Of a DNA stretch of 13,459 bases, positions 1 to 6,370 are shown one piece after another. The first letter of the stretch is position 1. Each line of letters begins with the position of its first letter. The notes beneath the pieces were generated by a model. That model did no database searches. It was not told where the DNA came from and saw only the letters and a list, made by a program, of their open reading frames with translations. Origin of the DNA: Desulfobacterales bacterium (GTDB taxonomy: Bacteria; Desulfobacterota; Desulfobacteria; Desulfobacterales; UBA5852); assembly GCA_016735415.1 (NCBI GenBank), contig JAERRP010000492.1, positions 1-13,459 on the forward strand, in the 5' to 3' direction. A program made the translations under genes and the position numbers.

Positions 1-895
1 CACCGAACCAGGCCGCACCGGGGGGCTTCGAATCGGCCCTGAAGCGCAGCCATTGACGCGCATCGCGACTGTCGATCGGAATATGGATTTCCAGGGTGGC
101 ATCATTGGCCAGGGTGACGGCGGCGGTGCCCGCGGTGACATACTGACCCCGCTCGACGGCCACGCTACGCACGCGACCCATGAAAGGCGCCGAAACGACG
201 CATCGCGCCAGACGGATAGCGGCAATCTCCAGGCGGGCCTGCGCCGCTTTGAGACCGCTCTGGGCTTCCCGGATCTGGATCGGGAAAAGGGCCAGGGCCC
301 GGACCATCTGATCGGCCTGATCACGGGCCGCATTGGCCGTCCGTTCGGCGGCGTCCACCCCGGAGCGGGTTCCCACGCGGTCCGTTTCGAAAAGGTTCTT
401 CATCCGTTCAAACTCGTCGGCGGCCAGACGCTGGCTGCGGCGCAGTGTTTTAAGACGATCCTGGTCAATGGCAGCCTGTTTTTTAAGGCGCAGAATCGTA
501 TTCCGCCACTGTTGGACCGACGCGTCCGCCTCACGCTGATCCGCCCGGTAATCCCGCTCGTCGATCCTGAACAGCATATCCCCCTGCTGAACGATCTCGC
601 CGGCTTCGAGCTGCGGATGAATCAAGACAATCCGGCCTGAAACCTCGGGGGAAATGGTAACCACATCCAGGGCACGGGCTTCACCAAACCCTGATATAAC
701 GACCGGCACGTCCCGGGACAACGCTTCGCGCACCTCCACATGAAGGGGGCGTTCTTCCAGGCGGGCTTCGGCCGGGGCCTTTTTCATGGATGCCAGGGCC
801 AGCATGGCACTGACTCCGATCAGCAGGACCACCACACAGATGATGAGCCGCTGGCTGGCTTTGGGGGCTTTTGCGTTTGGATTAATGTCTTTCAT
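1..895 (-). CDS. RND/HlyD-type efflux periplasmic adaptor subunit (C-terminus cut off)
   Basis: The reading frame opens at an ATG at 895 and runs off the left edge after about 298 codons, so the C-terminal part is missing (the family is usually about 350-400 aa). What is seen: a charged N-terminus, one membrane segment at about residues 17-37, then the typical barrel-sandwich/lipoyl half-motif around residues 100-138 (VSGRIVLIHPQLEAGEIVQQ, then GDMLFRIDERDY). A long Arg/Glu/Gln-rich helical hairpin follows (about 140-225), then the second lipoyl half (SAPFMGRVRSVAVERGQYV) leading into the beta-barrel. Known for the family: such membrane fusion proteins bridge an inner-membrane pump to an outer-membrane channel. 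A pump gene would be expected beyond the left edge. The MarR-type gene upstream on the same strand, 195 bp away, is probably its regulator. The ribosome binding site is weak (GAAG about 9 nt before ATG). Confidence 0.88.
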   Translation of the reverse strand, partial: MKDINPNAKAPKASQRLIICVVVLLIGVSAMLALASMKKAPAEARLEERPLHVEVREALSRDVPVVISGFGEARALDVVTISPEVSGRIVLIHPQLEAGEIVQQGDMLFRIDERDYRADQREADASVQQWRNTILRLKKQAAIDQDRLKTLRRSQRLAADEFERMKNLFETDRVGTRSGVDAAERTANAARDQADQMVRALALFPIQIREAQSGLKAAQARLEIAAIRLARCVVSAPFMGRVRSVAVERGQYVTAGTAAVTLANDATLEIHIPIDSRDARQWLRFRADSKPPGAAWFG

Positions 896-922
896 GATAA
901 CACGCTTCAGTAATTTCCCATT

Positions 923-939
923 GTTTATAGTCGTTTATA
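923..939 (-). promoter_or_regulatory. possible -10 region or operator of the adaptor gene
   Basis: GTTTATA occurs twice on the plus strand (923-929 and 933-939), exactly 10 bp apart, so the minus strand reads TATAAAC-GAC-TATAAAC about 30-45 bp before the adaptor ATG. Either copy could serve as a -10 element, but no good -35 box lies 16-18 bp upstream. The gene may instead be read through from the MarR-type gene. Confidence 0.2.
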
Positions 940-999
940 ATTGAATCCCTCATGAATATCCTCAAGTAAAATGCCGGCGTTTATCGACCGTGGTCGCCG

Positions 1000-1016
1000 A
1001 GGGCTCGCACAAAAAC
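1000..1016 (+). repeat. solitary end-like copy of the palindromic element at 6149-6320
   Basis: AGGGCTCGCACAAAAA at 1000-1015 is identical to the inward reading of the right end of the palindromic element at 6149-6320 and differs by one base from its left end. The similarity fades after about 20 bp and I find no matching second end nearby. It looks like a fragment or solo terminus lying between the MarR-type gene and the efflux adaptor gene. Confidence 0.5.
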
Positions 1017-1090
1017 AAGTTCGCCAATTTAAAAAAAAGTTTACAGAAATCGTTCCGTGTAACAAATCGTCCTGTTTCTGTTTTTTGATC

Positions 1091-1585
1091 TCAATTAGGG
1101 ATTTTCGAGCGAGCCGCCGCCTCTTCTGAATCGAGCACCTGTTTGATTCGCTCGAGCACTTCGCACCACATGCGCGCGGTTTCCGCCCCGGCTTTCTGGA
1201 CCAACTGCTCGAAAGCGGCCAGCAGCACATCGTTGACGCGTTCGAAATCCTTCTGAACGTACGGGGCGATACGCACATCCATGCGGCGGCGATCCCGGGT
1301 ACTGGGTTCCCGCGTGAGCGCCCCCTTCTCCACCAGCCGGTCTACCATGGCCGAGGCCGACGGCGCCGACACCCCCATGAGTGCGGCCAGTTCCGAAATG
1401 GACACCTTCCCGCGTTTCTGAATCAGCATGAGAGCATGCATCTGGTTGACCGACAGCTCCCCGCAAATACTGCGGTTGCCCTCGGCCGCCAGCAACTGGG
1501 CTATGTTGCGGTCCACAAAATCACGGATGGACCGTCCAGTGGTGAATATATAGCGCGCCTGTTCCGCCAGTGTGTCTTTCGCCAT
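1091..1585 (-). CDS. MarR-family transcriptional regulator
   Basis: This 164-aa protein has the MarR layout. An N-terminal dimerisation helix covers about residues 1-40. The winged helix covers about 45-110, with a recognition helix region SISELAALMGVSAPSASAMV (about 62-81), the segment VDRLVEKGALTRE, and the wing STRDRRRMDVRIAP. A C-terminal dimerisation helix follows. The D-R-R-R wing signature and the length are typical. The start is an ATG preceded by GAGGGGC. Known for the family: MarR proteins repress their own gene and a linked efflux or detoxification operon and release DNA on ligand binding. The linked gene here is an efflux adaptor, which fits. The AT-rich upstream region carries direct repeats that could be its operator. 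The effector cannot be read from sequence. Confidence 0.92.
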   Translation of the reverse strand: MAKDTLAEQARYIFTTGRSIRDFVDRNIAQLLAAEGNRSICGELSVNQMHALMLIQKRGKVSISELAALMGVSAPSASAMVDRLVEKGALTREPSTRDRRRMDVRIAPYVQKDFERVNDVLLAAFEQLVQKAGAETARMWCEVLERIKQVLDSEEAAARSKIPN

Positions 1586-1630
1586 TAATTTTAGCCCCTC
1601 TAAATATGCGGATTACTAATTTTTTGTTAA

Positions 1631-1693
1631 ACTTAATTTAAGTCTAATTAATATTTAGGTAAACTAATTAATATCCCGGACGCCGGCTGTCAA
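1631..1693 (-). promoter_or_regulatory. promoter/operator region of the MarR-type gene
   Basis: On the minus strand TTGACA (1693-1688) is a perfect -35 box. It is followed by two identical copies of ATATTAATTAG (1674-1664 and 1654-1644) exactly 20 bp apart, i.e. two helical turns, and then by a 6-1-6 inverted repeat, acttaa-t-ttaagt (1631-1643). The repeats overlap where a -10 box would lie; the best-spaced hexamer (TAATTA) is a poor match. Repeated AT-rich half-sites overlapping a promoter are usual for MarR autoregulation, but the assignment is an inference. Confidence 0.45.
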
Positions 1694-1806
1694 CCTTTTT
1701 CAAGGAGGTTTTTGAATTGGGTAGGGATAAAAGGCAAGTTTAAATCAAACGGAGCCATAGGGCGCGCAAAGCCACGGCTGAAACGCGTGGTGTCAACTGG
1801 ATCGGT

Positions 1807-2847
1807 TTAGGCCCCGTGGAATTCGGCGGCCATAAAAGCAGACAGGTCGGATAACGTTACCGGCTTGACCACGGCCCGGCCAATGGCTTCGAGGCAGACG
1901 AAATGAAGGGTGTCGCCCTGGCGCTTCTTGTCCTTGCCCAGGGCCTGTAACAACTCTCCCGGCGGCACGGGCATTTCGGTCGGCAGTCCCAATCGGCGCA
2001 GCAACTTTTCCACCCGTTCCAGATCAGATCGGGGAAAACCGGTGACCCGTTTTGAAAAACGCCCTGCGATGAGCATACCGATGCTGACCGCTTCACCGTG
2101 GGCCAGGCCCGTGCATTTTTCAATGGCGTGACCGAAGGTGTGGCCAAAATTGAGTTTGCGACGCTCGCCGGTTTCGGTTTCATCGCGGTTGACGACTTCG
2201 GATTTGATCACCACCGACCTATGGACAAGCTCCTGGATGAAGGAGGGTTCAAGGTTGTCGATCAGGGCGGCATTGGATTCGATGGCGTCAAAGTAGTCGG
2301 CATCATAGATGGCGGCGTGCTTGACGATTTCGGCCAACCCGTTGCAGATTTCACTTTGGGGCAGGGTCTCCAGCAGCCCCAGGTCGCAGATCACGAAACG
2401 GGGCTGGTTGAAAACCCCCACCATGTTCTTGTAACCGTTGAAATTCACCCCGTTCTTGCCGCCGACACTGGCGTCCACCTGCGCCAGCAGACTCGTGGCC
2501 ACAAAACCATAGGGAAGGCCCCGCATGTAGGTGGAGGCGGCAAAACCGGCCACATCGCATACCAGCCCGCCGCCGATCGCAACCAGAAAAGTAAACCGGT
2601 CGGCTTCGAACCGGATCAATTCGCGGTAAATCTGCGCCACGCTATCGAGGGTCTTGATCTTTTCCCCGGTGCCGATCGCAATCACATCGGCTTCCGGAAA
2701 TCGTTGGCGGTACAGGCGCCCCACGTTGGTATCGGTTACAATGACGATCCGCCCGCCGGGAGGCAGATAGCGGCTCAGATGTTCTAAACGCTCGCCGACC
2801 AGGATTTCCGAAAGGCCGGATTGGCCCTGAATACGCAAAATGTCCAA
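1807..2847 (-). CDS. aroB: 3-dehydroquinate synthase
   Basis: This enzyme converts DAHP to 3-dehydroquinate, the second step of the shikimate pathway, in the cytoplasm with NAD+ and a divalent metal. The 346-aa protein has the normal family length. Visible motifs are the NAD-binding stretch IGGGLVCDVAGFAASTYMRG (91-110), VDASVGGKNGVNF (124-136), GLAEIVKHA (170-178) and NFGHTFGHAIE (233-243). The metal ligands are E173, H236 and H250. The start is TTG at 2847: an in-frame TAA is the codon just before it and GAGGAG lies 7 nt upstream, so no ATG start is possible nearby. It lies 146 bp downstream of aroF on the same strand with no convincing terminator between, so the two are probably co-transcribed and both under the aroF leader. 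Confidence 0.97.
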   Translation of the reverse strand: MDILRIQGQSGLSEILVGERLEHLSRYLPPGGRIVIVTDTNVGRLYRQRFPEADVIAIGTGEKIKTLDSVAQIYRELIRFEADRFTFLVAIGGGLVCDVAGFAASTYMRGLPYGFVATSLLAQVDASVGGKNGVNFNGYKNMVGVFNQPRFVICDLGLLETLPQSEICNGLAEIVKHAAIYDADYFDAIESNAALIDNLEPSFIQELVHRSVVIKSEVVNRDETETGERRKLNFGHTFGHAIEKCTGLAHGEAVSIGMLIAGRFSKRVTGFPRSDLERVEKLLRRLGLPTEMPVPPGELLQALGKDKKRQGDTLHFVCLEAIGRAVVKPVTLSDLSAFMAAEFHGA

Positions 2848-2993
2848 TTAAGGGCTCCTCAACCGCACAATGATTCCGGGCGCGACCGGAGGCAGTACCG
2901 ACAGCTGCCGGGACACAACCAGATTCAATGACTGTAAATGCCGTTTATCCCCCCAAACAGCGGCGAGGGACGAGTATGCGCCCCCCAGTGGCT

Positions 2994-4013
2994 TTAACCG
3001 CTGACACGATTATCGAAAATAGCATAAATCTGGCGCACCTGCCGGCATAGCGATTCGAATTGCTCCGGAAAAAGCGACTGGGCGCCGTCGCTCAAGGCCT
3101 GGTCCGGCTGGTGATGAACCTCGACCATCAGACCGTGGGCGCCGACCGCTGCGGATGCCCGCGCCAGGGGGACCACCTGATGTCGGCGCCCGGCTGCATG
3201 GCTGGGGTCGATGATAATCGGAAGATGGCTTTCCTTCCGGACATAGGGCACGGCCGAAAGATCCAGTGTGTTGCGGCTGTGATGAACGAAGGTACGCACC
3301 CCACGTTCACACAGAACCAGCTGGGTATTGCCCCCTTCCATAATGTACTCCGCCGCCATCAGCCACTCGTCGACGGTCGCTGCCATTCCGCGTTTGAGCA
3401 ACACCGGCCGGCGGGATTGACCGGCGCGGCGCAGCAGACTAAAATTCTGCATGTTGCGGGTGCCGATCTGAATCATGTCGGCATACTCTTCAACCACATC
3501 AAAAGTTTCGAGGTCCATCACTTCGGTCACCACCGGCAGTCCGATTTCTTCCCGCACCCGGGCCAGAATTTTCAGGCCTTCCACCCCTAGACCCTGAAAA
3601 GAGTATGGCGATGTTCTTGGTTTGAAAGCCCCTCCCCGAAACATGTGGGCGCCGGCGGCCTTCACTTTTTCCGCAATGGTCAGTGCCTGGGTATCGCTTT
3701 CGATGGCACAGGGGCCTGCAATCATGACATGGTGGCCGTTTCCGATGGAGACCGCACCGACCTGCACGACGGTATCTTCCGGCTGCACCTCGCGGCTCAC
3801 CAGCTTGTAGGGACGCGTCACCGCAATCACCTCTTTGACCCCTGCCAACTCGATGAAGTTGGATGCATCCACCGCACCTTTGTTGCGCAGAACACCAATC
3901 GAAACCCGATCCCCTCCTGGAATCGGCCGGGCTTCGTAACCGCGGTTTTCAATGGCGTTGATAACGGTATCCAGTTGCTGTTGCGTGGCATTTTTTTCCA
4001 TGACGATGAGCAT
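2994..4013 (-). CDS. aroF: 3-deoxy-7-phosphoheptulonate (DAHP) synthase, type I-beta with N-terminal regulatory domain
   Basis: This enzyme condenses phosphoenolpyruvate and erythrose 4-phosphate to DAHP, the committed step of aromatic amino acid synthesis. The 339-aa protein carries an N-terminal ferredoxin-like domain (about 1-70, MLIVMEKNAT...) as in the Bacillus/Thermotoga type, which in known members gives feedback control. The TIM barrel follows. Active-site motifs are GPCAIES (100-106, metal ligand C102), KPRTSPYSFQG (131-141), TEVMD (163-167), IQIGTRNMQN (181-190), LLKRGM, ERGVRTF, DPSHAAG (H272), VEVH (E298) and ALSDG (D309). All core residues appear intact. A good RBS (GGGAG) sits 8 nt before the ATG. 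Upstream is a Trp-rich leader with tandem terminators, so expression is probably set by tryptophan supply. aroB follows. Confidence 0.96.
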   Translation of the reverse strand: MLIVMEKNATQQQLDTVINAIENRGYEARPIPGGDRVSIGVLRNKGAVDASNFIELAGVKEVIAVTRPYKLVSREVQPEDTVVQVGAVSIGNGHHVMIAGPCAIESDTQALTIAEKVKAAGAHMFRGGAFKPRTSPYSFQGLGVEGLKILARVREEIGLPVVTEVMDLETFDVVEEYADMIQIGTRNMQNFSLLRRAGQSRRPVLLKRGMAATVDEWLMAAEYIMEGGNTQLVLCERGVRTFVHHSRNTLDLSAVPYVRKESHLPIIIDPSHAAGRRHQVVPLARASAAVGAHGLMVEVHHQPDQALSDGAQSLFPEQFESLCRQVRQIYAIFDNRVSG

Positions 4014-4103
4014 TGGCAGGTCTCCCGAATGGTAGAATTAGTGATGGCGCCGACGAGGCGGATGCGTTTCAGCACCCGGTAAAGACCGATCGGCGGTGCA
4101 ATT

Positions 4104-4134
4104 AAAAAAGCCGCAGCATCCAGCGTGCCGCGGC
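4104..4134 (-). terminator. attenuator terminator T2 of the aroF leader
   Basis: On the minus strand GCCGCGGCA, a 7-nt loop, and TGCTGCGGC form a 9-bp stem with one G-U wobble, followed directly by six T. It lies 90 bp before the aroF start codon and within its leader, so it would stop transcription before aroF unless disrupted. Its 5' arm can pair instead with the 3' arm of T1 at 4146-4152. Confidence 0.8.
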
Positions 4135-4139
4135 CCCAT

Positions 4140-4168
4140 AAAAAACCGCGGCTTGGGAGGGGCCACGG
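4140..4168 (-). terminator. attenuator terminator T1 of the aroF leader
   Basis: On the minus strand CCGTGGC, a 9-nt loop, and GCCGCGG form a 7-bp stem (8 with the flanking A-T) with one U-G wobble, followed by six T (plus-strand A-run 4140-4145). It comes 36 nt after the stop codon of the Trp-rich leader peptide and 6 bp before the T2 hairpin. Two intrinsic terminators in tandem in one leader are unusual. Confidence 0.7.
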
Positions 4169-4203
4169 TCCTTTTCATTGACGTTGTCTCAGAGTTCAGG
4201 TGA

Positions 4204-4293
4204 TCAGGATCCGGTTGGCACACCCCACACGATGAAACACCACCAGCGCCAAAAGAGAACCAGCGTCCAGATGTGTTTGTCGTGTTTGGGCAT
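4204..4293 (-). CDS. Trp-rich leader peptide of the aroF attenuator
   Basis: This is a 29-codon reading frame, ATG at 4293, TGA at 4206-4204, too short for routine gene callers. It starts MPKHDKHIW and contains FWRWWCFIVW. Trp occurs at codons 9, 15, 17, 18 and 23, that is five Trp in 29 residues with a tandem pair. Phe (14, 20) is also present. GAGG lies 9 nt before the ATG. A promoter lies just upstream and two intrinsic terminators follow the stop codon, before aroF. This is the classical layout of ribosome-mediated attenuation as known for trp operons: shortage of charged tRNA-Trp stalls the ribosome at the Trp codons and changes RNA folding downstream. The peptide itself is not expected to have another function. 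I did not find a convincing 1:2 pairing by eye, so the detailed switching scheme is open. Confidence 0.82.
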   Translation of the reverse strand: MPKHDKHIWTLVLFWRWWCFIVWGVPTGS

Positions 4294-4324
4294 GATTTTT
4301 AACCTCGATCCTTGACTCCTGAAA

Positions 4325-4354
4325 GCTATATCGGATGCTTTTTCCTCTTGTCAA
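4325..4354 (-). promoter_or_regulatory. sigma-70 promoter of the aroF leader
   Basis: On the minus strand TTGACA (4354-4349), an 18-bp spacer and TATAGC (4330-4325) form a good sigma-70 promoter. Transcription would start near 4318, about 25 nt before the leader-peptide ATG, giving an untranslated leader of about 305 nt before aroF. Confidence 0.7.
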
Positions 4355-4505
4355 GCTTTTCAATGCCCGCTGTTTCGAAGAACCGCGCAAAAGGCCGGGC
4401 ACATGTGGCGGCAACCGACCGGGACGCTCCTCATAAAACCGCATCGCGGGATTTCCCGGGAGCGCAATTCATGCTATGCATACCCCGTTCATTACACTCA
4501 CGATC

Positions 4506-4520
4506 GACCGTTAAACGGTC
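4506..4520. promoter_or_regulatory. 15-bp palindrome before the 4536 gene
   Basis: gaccgtt-a-aacggtc is a perfect 7-1-7 inverted repeat that ends directly before the AGGAG ribosome binding site of the following gene. It could be an operator or a small hairpin affecting translation. A repeat of this size can also occur by chance in a window of this length. Confidence 0.25.
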
Positions 4521-4535
4521 AGGAGCAAGGTGCCG

Positions 4536-4934
4536 ATGCCAACCGACTGGATTCCATTCGAGGAAGGTGAGTACTGGGTTGAACAGGCCTTCATCGTGGC
4601 CCCCGATGGTGCCGCGGTGGCCCTGGAACAGCCTTTTGTGGAAATCGCCAAAACCCCCTTGGGGAAACGTCACCTTATCGGGAAGGGGCTTGTTTTCAAC
4701 CTGCTGGTTGTTGAACTGCTGGAAGATAGTGATGAACTGGATATCCTGCTTGATTTGGGCGGCGATTACAAATACCGGCTGCAACAACCCAGCATCAGTG
4801 CCGGTAAAGTATTTGCGGCCGATACCAAATCCACCCTCCTATTCTCACCGGTCGAACCCTGGCAGCCACTCAGTGTTGCGGAATTTGAAAAACAGGTGGC
4901 CGCCATTAACCGTATCGACCGGCAGGACGAATAA
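4536..4934 (+). CDS. conserved-looking hypothetical protein, 132 aa
   Basis: I do not recognise the family. The acidic, soluble protein has no signal peptide or membrane span. It starts MPTDWIPFEEGEYWVEQAFI and alternates short beta-like stretches (FIVAPDGAAVALE, GLVFNLLVVELLE, ELDILLDLGGDYKYRL), ending in a charged helix (FEKQVAAINRIDRQDE). It reads like a small all-beta or alpha/beta domain. An AGGAG box at 4521-4525 is 10 nt from the ATG at 4536; an in-frame GTG at 4530 is only 4 nt from it and is a poorer choice. It is divergent from the aroF leader and 247 bp upstream of the MBL gene on the same strand. Codon pattern and RBS support a real gene; function unknown. Confidence 0.7.
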   Translation: MPTDWIPFEEGEYWVEQAFIVAPDGAAVALEQPFVEIAKTPLGKRHLIGKGLVFNLLVVELLEDSDELDILLDLGGDYKYRLQQPSISAGKVFAADTKSTLLFSPVEPWQPLSVAEFEKQVAAINRIDRQDE

Positions 4935-5181
4935 GCAACCGTTCGCGCGGATCGCCCGATGCCAGCGAAATATAAGCAATTAAGGGTGCGCCTTACAATC
5001 CATTTGTGCGGGAATTGATGATGGACTCTTGGTTCGAATTATGCTAAAAGTATTTGATTAAGCAGAGAATATCGGCACTTTTCGAGTAAATTATAGAATC
5101 AACGGCTGTGCTATCAGGTGCCGACGTACCGCATGCAAACCGGCGGCAAAAGCTGGGTGTTAATCGCTGGAAAGGAAGCGG

Positions 5182-6021
5182 ATGTTAATCAAAGTTTGGG
5201 GATCCAGGGGATCCATCCCTGTCTGCGGAAGAGAGTATCTTCGATACGGCGGCGATACGACCTGTCTCGAAATCCGCACCAAAAGCGGCGATACCTTCAT
5301 CGTTGATGCGGGCACCGGCATTCGCCGCCTTGGCAATCAGTTGCTGATTGACCAGCGCTATGTCTATCACTTCCTCATCACCCACGGTCATTGGGACCAC
5401 CTGATGGGGTTTCCCTTTTTCAAGCCACTCTATCTTGATCAAGTCACCATCCGCGTCCATCGCTGCCCCTTTCCCAAGAAATTTGTTGAAAGTAAGTTGT
5501 CCAACGTCATGACACCCCCCAATTTCCCCATCCGACCTTCCGAACTGCGCGCCAAAATCATTTACGAAGATGGCAACCCCACGCGGTTTGAGGTGGGTTC
5601 GATGGCTGTCGAGACGATTCCGCTGAGCCATCCCAACATGGGCAGCGGTTATAAATTTATCGAAGACGGAAAGATTTTCGTATTCCTGACGGACAACGAA
5701 CTTGGGTTCATCCATCCCGGCGGCCTGCCCAAGGACCAGTATATCGAGTTTGCCTATGGCGCCGACCTGCTGTTTCACGATGCGGAATACACACCGGAGG
5801 AATACGAATCGAAAGTTCTCTGGGGCCATTCGGATTACGTTGAAGCGGTCGATCTGGCGATTCAGGCGGGCGTCAAACGACTGGGTCTCTTCCACCTCTA
5901 TCAGGAGCGATCGGATGAGGAAGTGGATCAGATCGTCGATCAATGCCAGAAAATCATCTCGGCCGCGGGTCATTCACTGGAGTGCTTTGGCGTGGCAGCC
6001 GATATGATTTTTGAATTATAA
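5182..6021 (+). CDS. MBL-fold metallo-hydrolase (PhnP/Lactamase_B_2-like)
   Basis: This 279-aa cytoplasmic protein has the metallo-beta-lactamase fold. It starts MLIKVWGSRGSIPVCG, a beginning usual for the branch related to cyclic phosphodiesterase PhnP and tRNase Z-like proteins. The metal-binding HGHWDH motif is at 68-73, with further likely ligands at H150, D171 (FLTDNE) and H238 (LFHLY). The motif set is complete, so an active di-metal hydrolase is expected, probably a phosphodiesterase; the substrate cannot be told. Some relatives are linked to signalling proteins. The ATG at 5182 has AAAGGAAG 4-5 nt upstream. There is no signal peptide. The gene converges on the gene at 6371-7165, with a long palindromic element in the gap that may serve as terminator. 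Confidence 0.9.
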   Translation: MLIKVWGSRGSIPVCGREYLRYGGDTTCLEIRTKSGDTFIVDAGTGIRRLGNQLLIDQRYVYHFLITHGHWDHLMGFPFFKPLYLDQVTIRVHRCPFPKKFVESKLSNVMTPPNFPIRPSELRAKIIYEDGNPTRFEVGSMAVETIPLSHPNMGSGYKFIEDGKIFVFLTDNELGFIHPGGLPKDQYIEFAYGADLLFHDAEYTPEEYESKVLWGHSDYVEAVDLAIQAGVKRLGLFHLYQERSDEEVDQIVDQCQKIISAAGHSLECFGVAADMIFEL

Positions 6022-6370
6022 CCATCCCCTTCCCCATCAGCCCGCATTGGGATTATTCATCCGGCGATTCAACTCTCATCGGAAAAATACTGTTCGGTCG
6101 CCGCCACGGTGCGCGGAGTTGCCGCGATTGAGACCAAATTTGAAATATTGCCTTAGGGCTCGCGCAAAAATAACTTCACATTTTCAGCGCCGATGCATCC
6201 CGCCGGGCGGCGTTGCAAAAGCTCGGAATAGGCTGGCTATTCCTGCGCTTTTGCGCCTTGCCGGGCGGGCGCCTCAACGCTGAACATTGCTAATTTATTT
6301 TTGTGCGAGCCCTTAAGGCACGCCGAAAAATAAATGGCCTGTCTCTTTTCTACGATCGAGCGAGAGGTCA
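6022..6370. other. intergenic gap between convergent genes
   Basis: The 349-bp gap lies between the stop codons of two convergent genes. Its right half is the palindromic element described separately; 6022-6148 shows no gene, promoter or repeat that I can support. Reading frames crossing it are not gene-like. Confidence 0.6.
6149..6320. mobile_element. 172-bp palindromic repeat element (MITE-like)
   Basis: The two ends are near-perfect inverted repeats of about 25 bp. The left end reads TGCCTTAGGGCTCGCGCAAA and the right end, in reverse complement, TGCCTTAAGGGCTCGCACAA, with one indel and one substitution. The interior is also roughly self-complementary: GGAATAG at 6225-6231 with CTATTCC at 6237-6243, GCAAAAG with CTTTTGC, CCGCCGGGCGG facing GCCGGGCGGGC, and CAGCG facing CGCTG. 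The whole element can thus form one long interrupted hairpin. It has no coding capacity. This fits a non-autonomous miniature inverted-repeat element or a large REP-like unit. Lying between two convergent genes it may also act as a two-way terminator. End-like fragments occur at 1000-1016 and 8857-8868. Confidence 0.7.

Noticed and set aside
53..640. Long plus-strand frame of 195 codons
   Set aside because: It is the antisense shadow of the efflux adaptor gene, whose lipoyl and hairpin motifs are clear on the minus strand.
1702..1733. Strong Shine-Dalgarno-like AAGGAGGT on the plus strand followed by TTG
   Set aside because: The TTG frame ends after nine codons and nothing gene-like follows in that direction.
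1771..1790. Weak hairpin CCACG/CGTGG after the aroB stop codon as a terminator
   Set aside because: Only a 5-bp stem with a 9-nt loop and no real T-run on the minus strand.
1734..1800. GEMM-like words on the plus strand (GGCAAG ... GCGCAAAGCCACGG)
   Set aside because: No P2 with a proper tetraloop, no matching 3' block, and no plus-strand gene follows until 4536. Probably chance.
2098..2787. 229-codon plus-strand frame
   Set aside because: Antisense shadow of aroB.
4038..4178. Second possible leader frame (starting MKRTVAPPKPRFFMGPR) with Phe-Phe pairs in the aroF leader
   Set aside because: The Phe codons come from the two terminator T-runs, the frame reads through both hairpins, and its RBS is weak. 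The Trp-rich frame at 4293-4204 explains the leader better.
5185..5973. 262-codon minus-strand frame
   Set aside because: Antisense shadow of the MBL gene at 5182-6021, which has an RBS and full metal-ligand set.
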